This document shows, one piece after another, positions 11,310-19,507 of a DNA stretch of 64,000 nt; the stretch's first letter is position 1, and every line of letters begins with the position of its first letter. Source of the DNA: Alteracholeplasma palmae J233 (GTDB taxonomy: Bacteria > Bacillota_I > Bacilli_A > Acholeplasmatales > Acholeplasmataceae); assembly GCF_000968055.1 (NCBI RefSeq), contig NC_022538.1, positions 1-64,000 of the forward strand, written 5' to 3'. Under the pieces are notes generated by a model. It had not been told where the DNA came from, did no database searches, and was given only the letters and a program-made list of their open reading frames with translations. Made by a program: the position numbers and the translations under genes.

Positions 11310-12809
11310 CTATTCTGTTATTCTATACTTTTTATTATGATATTTTCTCAAATTATACCCAATCGCTGTTAAATAAAACTCCATTTTAACATTATGAGTT
11401 AATCTTCGTCTAAATCTTCTTACTTTAAATGCTTCTTTAATCACTCCAAAGGCACCCTCAACTTGAATTGACCTTTGAACTCTTAATTCAATTCCTAATG
11501 GTGATGTAAGATTTTTAATAACCTCTTTTTGGTATGTAAGATTTTCATCATTAATCTCTTTACGCTTACCATTTGGTAATTCATATACATCATTACCTCG
11601 ATTATTTCTATACAGATACTTTAAAGTATCTCCATTAGGTGTTAAATAATCATTACCTGATTTAGTAAGGTTAAATGGAAAATATGGATCTTTCATTCTT
11701 TTTTTGTCATGCGTATCTTTAGCATACATTGCATATTTTTGATAAAGCTCCATATCGTTTAGTTTTAAATAACGATAATTCGTTAATCCACCATATCCAG
11801 CATCCGCTACTGGATATTTTGGATAGAAGTCATAACTTTTCTTAAATCCTTCTAAAAAAGGAATCAAAGTTTTATAATCACTACGTTCTTTATAGATATC
11901 TAGATGTAGGATATATTCATTTGATACACCAATTTGTATATTATACCCTGGTTTTAATTGACTATTACGCATATGATCTTCTTTCATATGCATAAAAGTC
12001 GCGTCTATATCTGTTTTAGCATATGAGTTTCTATCATTACCCATAATCTTTAAATGTCTTTCATACTCTACAAGTTTAGCTAAATATTCTAAGATATGTT
12101 CATAATCTCTTTGTAAAGTAGTTTTTCTTTGACCTTTACCATATTTAAACTCTATTAATTCCCTATCTATCTCATTAAGTAGAAAGTCTTTGATGCTATT
12201 TAAATTATCAGTGTTATATGTTTCATGTATTGGAAAGAAGATATCTGAGTCTTCATATCTTTTATTTAAGGATTCTATCTGTTTGGTTATTTTTTTATAT
12301 AACTTATCTCTAAACTTTTCAATAGAACCACGCCATGTAAAACTATATTTATTAGCCACCGATTCTATTTTAGTACCATCTATATATAATTTATCTGTAT
12401 CAATAGATTCTTTTTTTATTAAGTACTTACTTAGTTCATAAAAGATTTCATCTATTCCTTTAACTAAGTATTTATCCATAAAGGTTTTTATTGTTTGATG
12501 ACTTGGCATTAATTCATCTGTAAGCCACATGATTCTAATATCATTTTTAGCAGCTTTTGCCATATCTCTTAAAGATTGAATCTTTTCCATTTGACAAAAC
12601 ATGATCAGTTTTAACATTTGAACCGGATTATAACCCATACGACCTCTTGGATCTTTTGAGCTATTTAAGTATTTTTTTATCTCCAATTTTCTAAATACTT
12701 CATCAAATGTACGAACTTCACTATCAAAAGGAATTTTTATGTCTAATTGTAGTGGTAATTTTAACTGTTTTGGGTTAAAATTATGTTGTATATTTTGTTG
12801 TGTTTGCAT
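11310..12809 (-). CDS. IS1182 family DDE transposase
   Basis: 499 residues and intact. The N-terminal part has the family's DNA-binding region (YNPVQMLKLIMFCQ). The catalytic acidic residues lie in DKLYIDGTKIES, PVADAGYGG and QVEGAFGVIKEAFKVRRFRRR. It should cut and paste the element at its inverted ends. The only plausible start is ATG at 12809. There is no ribosome-binding site; instead an extended -10 (TGG then TATAAT, minus strand 12821-12816) sits seven bases before the ATG, so the mRNA is probably leaderless. Confidence 0.93.
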   Translation of the reverse strand: MQTQQNIQHNFNPKQLKLPLQLDIKIPFDSEVRTFDEVFRKLEIKKYLNSSKDPRGRMGYNPVQMLKLIMFCQMEKIQSLRDMAKAAKNDIRIMWLTDELMPSHQTIKTFMDKYLVKGIDEIFYELSKYLIKKESIDTDKLYIDGTKIESVANKYSFTWRGSIEKFRDKLYKKITKQIESLNKRYEDSDIFFPIHETYNTDNLNSIKDFLLNEIDRELIEFKYGKGQRKTTLQRDYEHILEYLAKLVEYERHLKIMGNDRNSYAKTDIDATFMHMKEDHMRNSQLKPGYNIQIGVSNEYILHLDIYKERSDYKTLIPFLEGFKKSYDFYPKYPVADAGYGGLTNYRYLKLNDMELYQKYAMYAKDTHDKKRMKDPYFPFNLTKSGNDYLTPNGDTLKYLYRNNRGNDVYELPNGKRKEINDENLTYQKEVIKNLTSPLGIELRVQRSIQVEGAFGVIKEAFKVRRFRRRLTHNVKMEFYLTAIGYNLRKYHNKKYRITE

Positions 12810-12815
12810 ACTATA

Positions 12816-12824
12816 ATTATACCA
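12816..12824 (-). promoter_or_regulatory. Transposase promoter, predicted to give a leaderless mRNA
   Basis: On the minus strand TGG is followed directly by TATAAT and then six bases before ATG 12809. A usual start site seven bases after the -10 falls on the A of the ATG. Confidence 0.6.
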
Positions 12825-12858
12825 AAAAACCGCCCTAGGATTCTAGAGCGGCTTTTTT
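12823..12858. terminator. Two-way hairpin terminator inside the right IS end
   Basis: CCGC-CTAG pairs with CTAG-GCGG across 12830-12851 (two mismatches), with six T after it on the plus strand and six T after it on the minus strand. It would stop transcription entering the IS and shield the transposase gene from outside promoters. Confidence 0.75.
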
Positions 12859-12981
12859 GTTTTATAGACTGTTACTTTTATTTCGTTACAGTCCCTTTAT
12901 TATTATAATAAAACATGCTACTTCCTTTTAAAAATGACAATAAAAGTGTATACTAAAAAGAAAAAGAAAGAGAGATATTAG

Positions 12982-13443
12982 ATGCAAGCCAGAACAATCC
13001 AACCCACACATCAAGAGTCAGGTCAACTAATATATGATTTTATCAAACAAAAATCATACGTAGAAGCCTATAGGTTATCTAAAAAAATAGAATCAAGTTT
13101 ATCTAAACTAGATCTTATCAATTACGCTCTTTGCCTAATTAAAATGAATAAAGAACAAGAAGCTATTCTTGCCTTAGAAAAAGCATTTTTGCAAAACCAA
13201 AGACTCATGGAGACAACTCCTGAATATAACCAAGAAGAAATCAATTTATTGAAAATAGAAGATAAAGAAAAAACATACCTTCTTCCAATTAATCCAAATT
13301 TAACATACGGTAAAAAATATATAGAATATCGAATTGAAAGACTCTTATATGACTTATATAAACAAACAAATAACACATTTAAAATAAATACTATTGTCAA
13401 TAAATATAAAAAATATGATTTAGAATCTTTAAGAGGTAATTAA
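12982..13443 (+). CDS. Helical, TPR-like protein heading the ankyrin operon
   Basis: 153 residues. No family is recognised with certainty. The middle (SYVEAYRLSKKIESSLSKLDLINYALCLIKMNKEQEAILALEKAF) looks like two or three TPR-type helix pairs. No signal peptide or membrane segment, so it is cytoplasmic. The start is ATG 12982 after AGAGAG. A TATACT -10 lies at 12949-12954. It ends one base before the next gene, so it is co-transcribed with the two ankyrin genes and may be a scaffold partner for them. Confidence 0.7.
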   Translation: MQARTIQPTHQESGQLIYDFIKQKSYVEAYRLSKKIESSLSKLDLINYALCLIKMNKEQEAILALEKAFLQNQRLMETTPEYNQEEINLLKIEDKEKTYLLPINPNLTYGKKYIEYRIERLLYDLYKQTNNTFKINTIVNKYKKYDLESLRGN

Positions 13444-13444
13444 A

Positions 13445-14956
13445 ATGTCAGAAGAACAAAAACAAATAGAAAAGATTAAAGATTACTATGAAAAAGAAAG
13501 AAACTATCTTAATAGCCTACCTTTATACAAAGCAATCTCTAACTTAGAAATAAAAGATGAATATGATGACTTTAATTCACTTGCCCATATTGCAGTATTA
13601 TTTAAAGATCTTGAAACTTTAAAATACTTAATAGAAAAAGAAGTGAATCTAAAAGAAGTCAATACTAATAATGATAATCTCTTTCACATGCTTGCTAGAA
13701 ATAATAGAACAATTCAACAAGATGAAAATACATTAAAACAAATAGCTGATATACTTCTTTCTCAAAGAGTAAGTTTAATCAGAAAAAACAATTCAGGATA
13801 TACCGCAGTCCATTTATCTGTGATAGAAGAAAACATCGATTTATTAACCTACTTTATAAACAATAATGTCAATCTTACTTTAACAGACAACAATAACCAG
13901 ACTCTACTTCATTTAATTGTTCATACAATAAAAGAACTCAATCAAAAAAAGGAATACACAAGATTTGAATCTGATAAAAACGAAATAGATGAAAAAATTC
14001 TAAAATTAGAAAATATAACAAAAGAACTTATTTCTAAAATAGACTCAGAAATTAGAAATAAAGATGATAAACGAGCAGTAGATCTAAGTATATCTTATGC
14101 CTTAGGAAAATTAAGTCTTATTTTAAATGATGAATCATTAGAAGAAAATGATGAAACCCAACTTAAAGTAAAAACAAAATCTAAAACTATCCACCAGGCA
14201 ATTAAAGATAACGATAGTGAAGCATTTTATGCTTTACTAGAATTAGGTGCTGATGTTAATGAAGTATACCAAGAATCTCCATTCTTGTATCAAACTCCAT
14301 TAATGGTTGCTATGATGCAAAAAAATATTGAATTTGTTAAAGTACTTCTTGAAAATAATGCAGATCCTAACTTTAAAACAGGAGAAGAAGAAAAAACAGC
14401 TCTATTCTTCTTTATATCATATACGCAATATAAAGATACAGATCATAGAAATAAAGTCATTGAACAAATTATTGACCTATTAATCAAACATGGTCTAAAT
14501 ATTAATGACACAGTAGATAAAAATGGTCATACAGCAGTTAATTTATGCTATACAAGAGATTTAGCAGTTAGAACAGATACGCAATACGGAAGTTTTAAAG
14601 AACTTGTCGCAAGAACCCTTATCTCAAAAAACGCTGATATTAACATTCCAAATAATAAAGGAATTAATCCAATCATGAATCTTATAATAGATAGTTATCA
14701 ATATAATGAAAACACACTATTAGATTTATTAGAAAATGAAATCAACTTAGACCAAAAAGATGAATTATCACAAAACCTTGTCATTAAAGCAGCTCAAAAT
14801 AGAAATGAATCAGTTATGTTACAGTATTTAAACTTTATTGAACAATTTGGTCAACTTAAAACAACAGAAACAGATATTTATCAAAAAATAGCGTTTGATT
14901 ACGCCACAGAAAATAACTACCAACAACTAGCAACATGGCTTATAGAAAGGATGTAA
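13445..14956 (+). CDS. Ankyrin-repeat protein 1
   Basis: 503 residues, cytoplasmic. Several ankyrin-type repeats are visible, for example NSGYTAVHLSVIEENIDLLTYF, a cluster from about residue 245 (TIHQAIKDNDSEAFYALLELGADVNE, PLMVAMMQKNIEFVKVLLENNADPN) and NGHTAVNL. A lysine/glutamate-rich helical insert (about residues 165-240) separates the two halves. Such repeats mediate protein binding and have no catalysis of their own. The gene is the middle one of the operon; one base separates it from the gene before. Confidence 0.85.
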   Translation: MSEEQKQIEKIKDYYEKERNYLNSLPLYKAISNLEIKDEYDDFNSLAHIAVLFKDLETLKYLIEKEVNLKEVNTNNDNLFHMLARNNRTIQQDENTLKQIADILLSQRVSLIRKNNSGYTAVHLSVIEENIDLLTYFINNNVNLTLTDNNNQTLLHLIVHTIKELNQKKEYTRFESDKNEIDEKILKLENITKELISKIDSEIRNKDDKRAVDLSISYALGKLSLILNDESLEENDETQLKVKTKSKTIHQAIKDNDSEAFYALLELGADVNEVYQESPFLYQTPLMVAMMQKNIEFVKVLLENNADPNFKTGEEEKTALFFFISYTQYKDTDHRNKVIEQIIDLLIKHGLNINDTVDKNGHTAVNLCYTRDLAVRTDTQYGSFKELVARTLISKNADINIPNNKGINPIMNLIIDSYQYNENTLLDLLENEINLDQKDELSQNLVIKAAQNRNESVMLQYLNFIEQFGQLKTTETDIYQKIAFDYATENNYQQLATWLIERM

Positions 14957-14958
14957 CA

Positions 14959-15939
14959 ATGGAAAACAATATATTAATTACTGCATGTAAAAACAATCAA
15001 AAAGGTGTTGCCTTAGCACTCATTAAAAAAGGAGGCTTTGATTTAAATAAAAAAGATCAACTAGGTAATACTGCCTTATTCTACGCAACTCTTAAAAATG
15101 CTAAAGACGTTGTTAAATTACTATTAGAACAAGGTGCAGACGCAAGCCTAGCGAATAACCAAAGTGAAGAACCTATTCACGCAGCTTCACAATCAGGAAA
15201 CAAGGAAATCATCGACTTACTTTTACAAAATGGTGCTCAAGTAAACACAACAGACAGAATAGGAAGAACGCCGTTAATTATTTCTATCCTTTCAAGAAAA
15301 ACAGAAATAGCTAAACACTTAATCTTACAAGGTGCTAATAAAGAACAAAAAGACAATGAAGGATATAGTGCATTTGACTATACAACAAGCCTAGGCTTAA
15401 GAGACCTTATCCCTTACTTAAATGGAGAAAATACTGTAGATAACCACGGTAATACACCACTTCATCAAGCTGTTTACAATAACCAAAGTGAAGTAGTCAG
15501 TGCTCTATTAAAAAACTTAACCCTAGATATTGATACCCTTAATGATGAAGGAGATTCAGCACTTAATATAGCATGTAGAAACCATAGCGTTGTAATAGTA
15601 GAAATGTTACTAAAAGCTCAAGCTAACCCTAATTTAAAACTATTAAACGGAAACTCTCCCTTACACTTTGTTGCTAATTTAGGAGGGGTTGCTGTTGCTA
15701 AATTACTACTAGCTTACAATGCAATAGTAGATGCTAAAAACGAAAATAGTGAAACCCCATTATTAGTTTCAGTGCTCTCTGGTAAAAATGATATGGCAAG
15801 ACTCTTATTAAGTAAAAAAGCAGATCCAAATGTAACAGATAACCAAGGTCATACACCGTTATACTATGCTTCAGAAAATGGATTAACAGAAATTGTAGAA
15901 TTGCTTTTAGAAAACGGTGCTGAAATTTCAGAAAACTAA
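14959..15939 (+). CDS. Ankyrin-repeat protein 2
   Basis: 326 residues made almost wholly of ankyrin repeats of about 33 residues, roughly nine copies: GNTALFYATLKNAKDVVKLL, EPIHAASQSGNKEIIDLL, GRTPLIISILSRKTEIAKHL, GNTPLHQAVYNNQSEVVSAL and so on to GHTPLYYASENGLTEIVELL. The chosen start is ATG 14959, two bases after the upstream stop, with AAAGGATG before it; the frame is open from 14935 but that would overlap the previous gene. No signal peptide. Likely a binding scaffold; the partner is unknown. Confidence 0.9.
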   Translation: MENNILITACKNNQKGVALALIKKGGFDLNKKDQLGNTALFYATLKNAKDVVKLLLEQGADASLANNQSEEPIHAASQSGNKEIIDLLLQNGAQVNTTDRIGRTPLIISILSRKTEIAKHLILQGANKEQKDNEGYSAFDYTTSLGLRDLIPYLNGENTVDNHGNTPLHQAVYNNQSEVVSALLKNLTLDIDTLNDEGDSALNIACRNHSVVIVEMLLKAQANPNLKLLNGNSPLHFVANLGGVAVAKLLLAYNAIVDAKNENSETPLLVSVLSGKNDMARLLLSKKADPNVTDNQGHTPLYYASENGLTEIVELLLENGAEISEN

Positions 15940-15961
15940 GTTCAAATATATTTAATTAAAC

Positions 15962-15983
15962 GCAGAGAAACTCTGCTTTTTTT
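15962..15983 (+). terminator. Terminator of the ankyrin operon
   Basis: GCAGAG-AAA-CTCTGC stem followed by eight T. Confidence 0.9.
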
Positions 15984-15993
15984 TATGTAATTA

Positions 15994-16031
15994 TTAAAAA
16001 AAGTGCATTTTATAACATATAAACTGCACTT
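15994..16031 (-). terminator. Strong hairpin that reads as a terminator only on the minus strand
   Basis: AAGTGCATTTTATA (16001-16014) and TATAAACTGCACTT (16018-16031) form a 14-bp stem with one mismatch and a 3-base loop. On the minus strand it is followed by seven T; on the plus strand there is no T run. No minus-strand gene is visible upstream of it, so it may end an unannotated RNA. Confidence 0.55.
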
Positions 16032-16066
16032 GGGAACATACACGTTCAAAAAAAATAAAAGCCCCC

Positions 16067-16072
16067 TATAAT
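16067..16072 (+). promoter_or_regulatory. -10 element upstream of the 708-residue protein gene
   Basis: TATAAT in a run that is nearly symmetrical (CTATAATATAG), giving a 5' leader of about 85 bases that contains the ribosome-site hairpin. Confidence 0.5.
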
Positions 16073-16117
16073 ATAGTTAATATAAAAAACATGATAATAA
16101 AAAAACTATTATGAAAA

Positions 16118-16165
16118 AGGAGGTAAGATTTATAAGAGAAATCTCTTTTAAATCTATGAAAAATG
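16118..16165 (+). promoter_or_regulatory. Ribosome-binding site bridged to its start codon by a hairpin
   Basis: A perfect-looking AAGGAGGT (16118-16124) is 38 bases before ATG 16163, too far for normal use. The bases between, 16126-16155, form a 30-base hairpin: 13 of 14 positions pair, with one T-T mismatch. When folded, the site sits about eight bases from the ATG. A short overlapping frame from ATG 16111 to a TGA at 16183-16185 also spans this leader. Confidence 0.7.
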
Positions 16166-18289
16166 AAAAAAATAGCATTTATTGAAATTGATTCAACCAT
16201 TAATATCTTTAAAGAAAATAATTATTCAAAACTCCTTAAAAAAACAGATCAAACACAATACCAAATTGACTACTACACAGATAAAAATATTTCTATTTTA
16301 TTTATGAATGAAAATTTTAAATTACTAACATACGATGCACTTATCATAGATATTGCTTACGAAGAATTAATAGATATTTTAGAATACTATAAAAAAGACA
16401 TAGAAACCTTTATAGAATATGGAAAAGGTATCTTAGTAACTGCAGATATAACAGATATCAACTTAACATTCCTTCCTAAAACCCATGAAATTTCTATTTT
16501 AAAAGACGAGGAAGATAAAATAGAAGATTATACATATAATGAGAAGAAAAACTTTGACATCTCAAATTTTATCCTAAATTACCCTAATAAACTAAACAAA
16601 ACTAAACTACAAATAAAAAACACTTCATATATAGAAGCTAAAACAAAAGCTTACTATTTTAATTTAATAAAAGAAAAAAGTATCTTGATAACAAGTTTAC
16701 CTATTAAAAACCAAAAACTAATTATCACAACTCTTACACTTAACTATTTAATTGAACAAAACACAATTCTAGAAAATCTGACTTATTACATCACAAGAGG
16801 TATTCCTAGAATAGCTTTTATCAGTAGTAAAGAAAATGATACTCTAATAGATAACACAGAAGTAGAAGTTGAACTCTTTAATCATACAAGCACGAGATAC
16901 AAAGACTTAAAACAATTACAAAAATCACCTATAAAAGAATATCACCATATTTATGTGCTTTCTAAAGAATATAATAAAGAAGACGCCTTAAAATTGTTTA
17001 ACCATTATCAAAAAGAAAAAATAGTAAGAGTATTTTACCAAATAAAAGAACAAACCGGTCCAACCTTTCATGAATTAACCAATTACCATTCGCTAGAATA
17101 TTTAAAAACAGAACTATACAGTCTAACCCTTAGCGAATATGCTAATGGATTTTTCTTGGAAAGTATTTATTTAACCTATTCTATTATTGAATGCTTCTCT
17201 ATGTTTAATTTAGAATATGATCAATTTATTAAAGGTATTTTAGAAAAAATCAATGAAAAGTATCATGATGGAAATTATGATGAAGACCTCGATAAAACAC
17301 TGATACTATATAGATTATTAAAATTAATTAACAAAAAAATTGAGACAGAAAATAAAAAAATCAACCAAATTCAACAATGGCTTGATGATAAAATACTAGA
17401 TTTAGATGAATATAATCAAATGAAAGTGATTGTCATTAGATCAGAAGATAGCTTAACTTATCTGGAGACAATCGATCAAAAAATTCAAAATAATATTATA
17501 AAGACAATAGAAGAAAAGAAAGCATTTTTTCAAGAAGAAATTCTAATCACAGAAAAATTAGAAAAAATTAATCTTTATATATCTATCTTAAAACTATTTA
17601 AAATAGATAATAAAAAATTCATTCAATCAATAGAAACTGAAATCATAGAAATCATTGATAAACAAGATAGTTTAGGAATTTGGAATGAGGATTTTATTCA
17701 AACATCAAGAATTGTTAATTTATTTTATGAATTAGATCAAACCTTATTTACAAAAAAGACCCAAGAAAAGATAACCTATGCACTATTTCGTTCGATTATC
17801 CACCTGAAGAAAGCTAACCTTATGCATCAAAGAAAGAAAGACTTAGTTTTCTTAGTGACAACCAGTCGTTCACTTTACTACTATTATAAGGATATTTATA
17901 AAAATTCTATTGACGTTATCCATGATGAAACTAAAAAAATCATTGAAAATAAAACAATTGATTTTCTAACCACATCATTAGAAAGGTTAATTGATATCAA
18001 TATAGAAGATAAGAAGAAATTAGAACGCTTAAATGAAATAGAAAAAACATATCTAAAAAATAAAGTTAAACTCAACACTGTGTCAAGTTTAACAGTTATA
18101 TTAGTCCTATTACTTATCTCGTATTATCTATATTTAGCACTAGAAGATACCCAAACTTTTAAGAAAATAATGAGTCAATCGCTTATGTGGGTACCGATTG
18201 CGATTGGTTTAATTATTACCCCAACTGTTAATTTTTTATCAAAAAAAATAGTAGGTAAACAAATTAAAAAAAATAAAGATCAAGAGTGA
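16163..18289 (+). CDS. Large membrane-anchored protein of unknown function
   Basis: 708 residues; not recognised. The N-terminal ~240 residues alternate strands and helices (KKIAFIEIDSTINIF, YDALIIDIAYEEL, GKGILVTADITD) in a way that recalls a glutamine-amidotransferase-like Rossmann fold, without a visible catalytic cysteine motif. The middle (~330-600) is all helical and includes DSLGIWNEDFIQTSRIVNLF, a pattern like alpha/alpha toroid proteins. Two membrane helices end the protein (~645-662 and ~670-692) with a basic tail. Most of it should therefore be cytoplasmic and tethered at the C-terminus. Translation probably depends on the bridging hairpin upstream. Confidence 0.75.
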   Translation: MKKIAFIEIDSTINIFKENNYSKLLKKTDQTQYQIDYYTDKNISILFMNENFKLLTYDALIIDIAYEELIDILEYYKKDIETFIEYGKGILVTADITDINLTFLPKTHEISILKDEEDKIEDYTYNEKKNFDISNFILNYPNKLNKTKLQIKNTSYIEAKTKAYYFNLIKEKSILITSLPIKNQKLIITTLTLNYLIEQNTILENLTYYITRGIPRIAFISSKENDTLIDNTEVEVELFNHTSTRYKDLKQLQKSPIKEYHHIYVLSKEYNKEDALKLFNHYQKEKIVRVFYQIKEQTGPTFHELTNYHSLEYLKTELYSLTLSEYANGFFLESIYLTYSIIECFSMFNLEYDQFIKGILEKINEKYHDGNYDEDLDKTLILYRLLKLINKKIETENKKINQIQQWLDDKILDLDEYNQMKVIVIRSEDSLTYLETIDQKIQNNIIKTIEEKKAFFQEEILITEKLEKINLYISILKLFKIDNKKFIQSIETEIIEIIDKQDSLGIWNEDFIQTSRIVNLFYELDQTLFTKKTQEKITYALFRSIIHLKKANLMHQRKKDLVFLVTTSRSLYYYYKDIYKNSIDVIHDETKKIIENKTIDFLTTSLERLIDINIEDKKKLERLNEIEKTYLKNKVKLNTVSSLTVILVLLLISYYLYLALEDTQTFKKIMSQSLMWVPIAIGLIITPTVNFLSKKIVGKQIKKNKDQE

Positions 18290-18294
18290 TCTTT
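18275..18294. terminator. Hairpin between convergent genes
   Basis: AAAGATCA-AGAG-TGATCTTT overlaps the TGA stop of the 708-residue gene. On the minus strand it is followed by a long T run, so it mainly ends the convergent small gene. Confidence 0.65.
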
Positions 18295-18295
18295 A

Positions 18296-18622
18296 TTAAA
18301 GTAAACTACGTAAAACATCTATTTGACTTACTGCCTCAGCTCTATTATCAATGAATAAATCATATAACTTTCTTTTCATTTTATATCTATGACTATTGCC
18401 ACTTTTTCTAAACGCTAAATGTAACCTTAATGTATCAATTTCATTAGGATTTTTAAAGAAAATATCGAGCAATTTTTCAAGGTAAGTTAACTCAAGATTA
18501 TCACTATTTTCAATGTTTTTAATCAATAAAACCGTATCTGTATCTTCTAAGTAGAAGAAACCTTCAGACTTTAATTGGTATAATTTGTCGATAATATCAT
18601 CATTTAATGCATCAAAATCCAT
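18296..18622 (-). CDS. Small hypothetical cytoplasmic protein
   Basis: 108 residues; family not recognised. Predicted helices are rich in acidic and hydrophobic residues (LEDTDTVLLIKNIENSDNLELTYLEKLLDIFF), and the C-terminal half is basic (KSGNSHRYKMKRKLYDLF). The start is ATG at 18622 with AAAGGA upstream; a GTG three codons earlier would overlap that site. It is convergent with the 708-residue gene and shares the hairpin between them. Confidence 0.6.
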   Translation of the reverse strand: MDFDALNDDIIDKLYQLKSEGFFYLEDTDTVLLIKNIENSDNLELTYLEKLLDIFFKNPNEIDTLRLHLAFRKSGNSHRYKMKRKLYDLFIDNRAEAVSQIDVLRSLL

Positions 18623-18755
18623 AAAAATCACATCCTTTTACCGATAAGTATAGCATAATTCACTAAAATATATTAAAATAAAGTCTTAGGAGAAAAGTAA
18701 AAATTTAATTTCCGACTATTATTAAAGTGAAAATAAAATTTAAAGGGTGAATAAA

Positions 18756-19373
18756 ATGAATTTTTATGAAAAACTAAAATTAGAACATGGAACAAACAAA
18801 CCAATTGTGATAGAAGATTTATGTGACTGGAATTATACAAATGAATCTATTAGAAAACAACTTTCTAACCTAGCAAAAGAAGGGAAAGTAATCAGATACA
18901 TTCATGGTGTTTACTATATTCCAGAAGAAGAAACTTCTGTAGATAACGGTTTAGATGTAGAAGATGTTTTAGAGTATAAGTATATTAGAAATGGCAAAAA
19001 TGTCATGGGATTTTATTTAGGGTATAGACTGGAAAAAGAACTAGGTCTTCCTTACAAACCGGATACAAGTCACGAAATTATTACTAATAGAGAAAAAACA
19101 AGAAAAAGACCAATAGAAATAGAAGGTATACCAGCCATTATTAGAAAACCATATCTAGTAATAACTGAAAGAAATTACAAACTTGTACAACTCTTGTACT
19201 ATATTAAAAAATCAACATTTAAAAGCCTTGAAAATCACTATCAGATCCTAAGGGATTATGTAATGAAAAATAAATTTACCAGAAAAGACTTATTAGTTAC
19301 AACGGAAAAATTTCCCAAGGCCGTTTTAAATAAAGTCATTGATTCTGGATTATTAAAAGACTTTTTAAGTTAA
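18756..19373 (+). CDS. AbiEi-like (DUF6088-type) winged-helix protein, no toxin partner seen
   Basis: 205 residues. The N-terminal winged helix (TNESIRKQLSNLAKEGKVIRYIHGVYYIP, about residues 25-53) matches the style of AbiEi-type antitoxins of type IV toxin-antitoxin systems, and the longer C-terminal part also resembles them (GFYLGYRLEKELGL). The start is ATG 18756, eight bases after AAAGGG; a GTG at 18747 is inside that site. AbiEi usually lies before an AbiEii nucleotidyltransferase toxin, but the next gene is an unrelated membrane protein and a terminator lies between. It may be an orphan regulator or a leftover antitoxin. Confidence 0.65.
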   Translation: MNFYEKLKLEHGTNKPIVIEDLCDWNYTNESIRKQLSNLAKEGKVIRYIHGVYYIPEEETSVDNGLDVEDVLEYKYIRNGKNVMGFYLGYRLEKELGLPYKPDTSHEIITNREKTRKRPIEIEGIPAIIRKPYLVITERNYKLVQLLYYIKKSTFKSLENHYQILRDYVMKNKFTRKDLLVTTEKFPKAVLNKVIDSGLLKDFLS

Positions 19374-19392
19374 CTAAACTAGATATAAAGAG

Positions 19393-19420
19393 ACTTGTTA
19401 TGAACGTAACAAGTTTTTTG
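19393..19420 (+). terminator. Terminator after the AbiEi-like gene
   Basis: ACTTGTTA-TGAACG-TAACAAGT stem (8 bp) then TTTTTT. Confidence 0.9.
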
Positions 19421-19507
19421 TCTTGTAATAACTTAGCTTATTGATAAAAACAGCATTAAGTGTTAAAATTAATCTATTCAATATAGACTTATTTGGGAGT
19501 TGATTAC

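Larger units (their letters stand above)
11153..12895 (-). mobile_element. IS1182-type insertion sequence, about 1.74 kb
   Basis: One transposase gene is bounded by imperfect terminal inverted repeats. The left end from 11153 (GGAGCTGTAAAGAAATGAAG) aligns with the inverted right end from 12895 (GGGACTGTAACGAAATAAAA); about 19 of 23 positions agree if one gap is allowed. Hairpin terminators sit inside both ends. I see no clear target-site duplication. The element lies between the AlbA_2 gene and the ankyrin operon and breaks no visible gene. Confidence 0.65.

Noticed and set aside
12190-12441. Plus-strand gene inside the transposase
   Set aside because: It is a shadow frame of the transposase with no ribosome site and cysteine/leucine-rich composition typical of antisense frames.
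11140-12910. Target-site duplication flanking the IS
   Set aside because: The flanks (TAATT left, TTTATT right) share too little to support a duplication in A/T-rich DNA.
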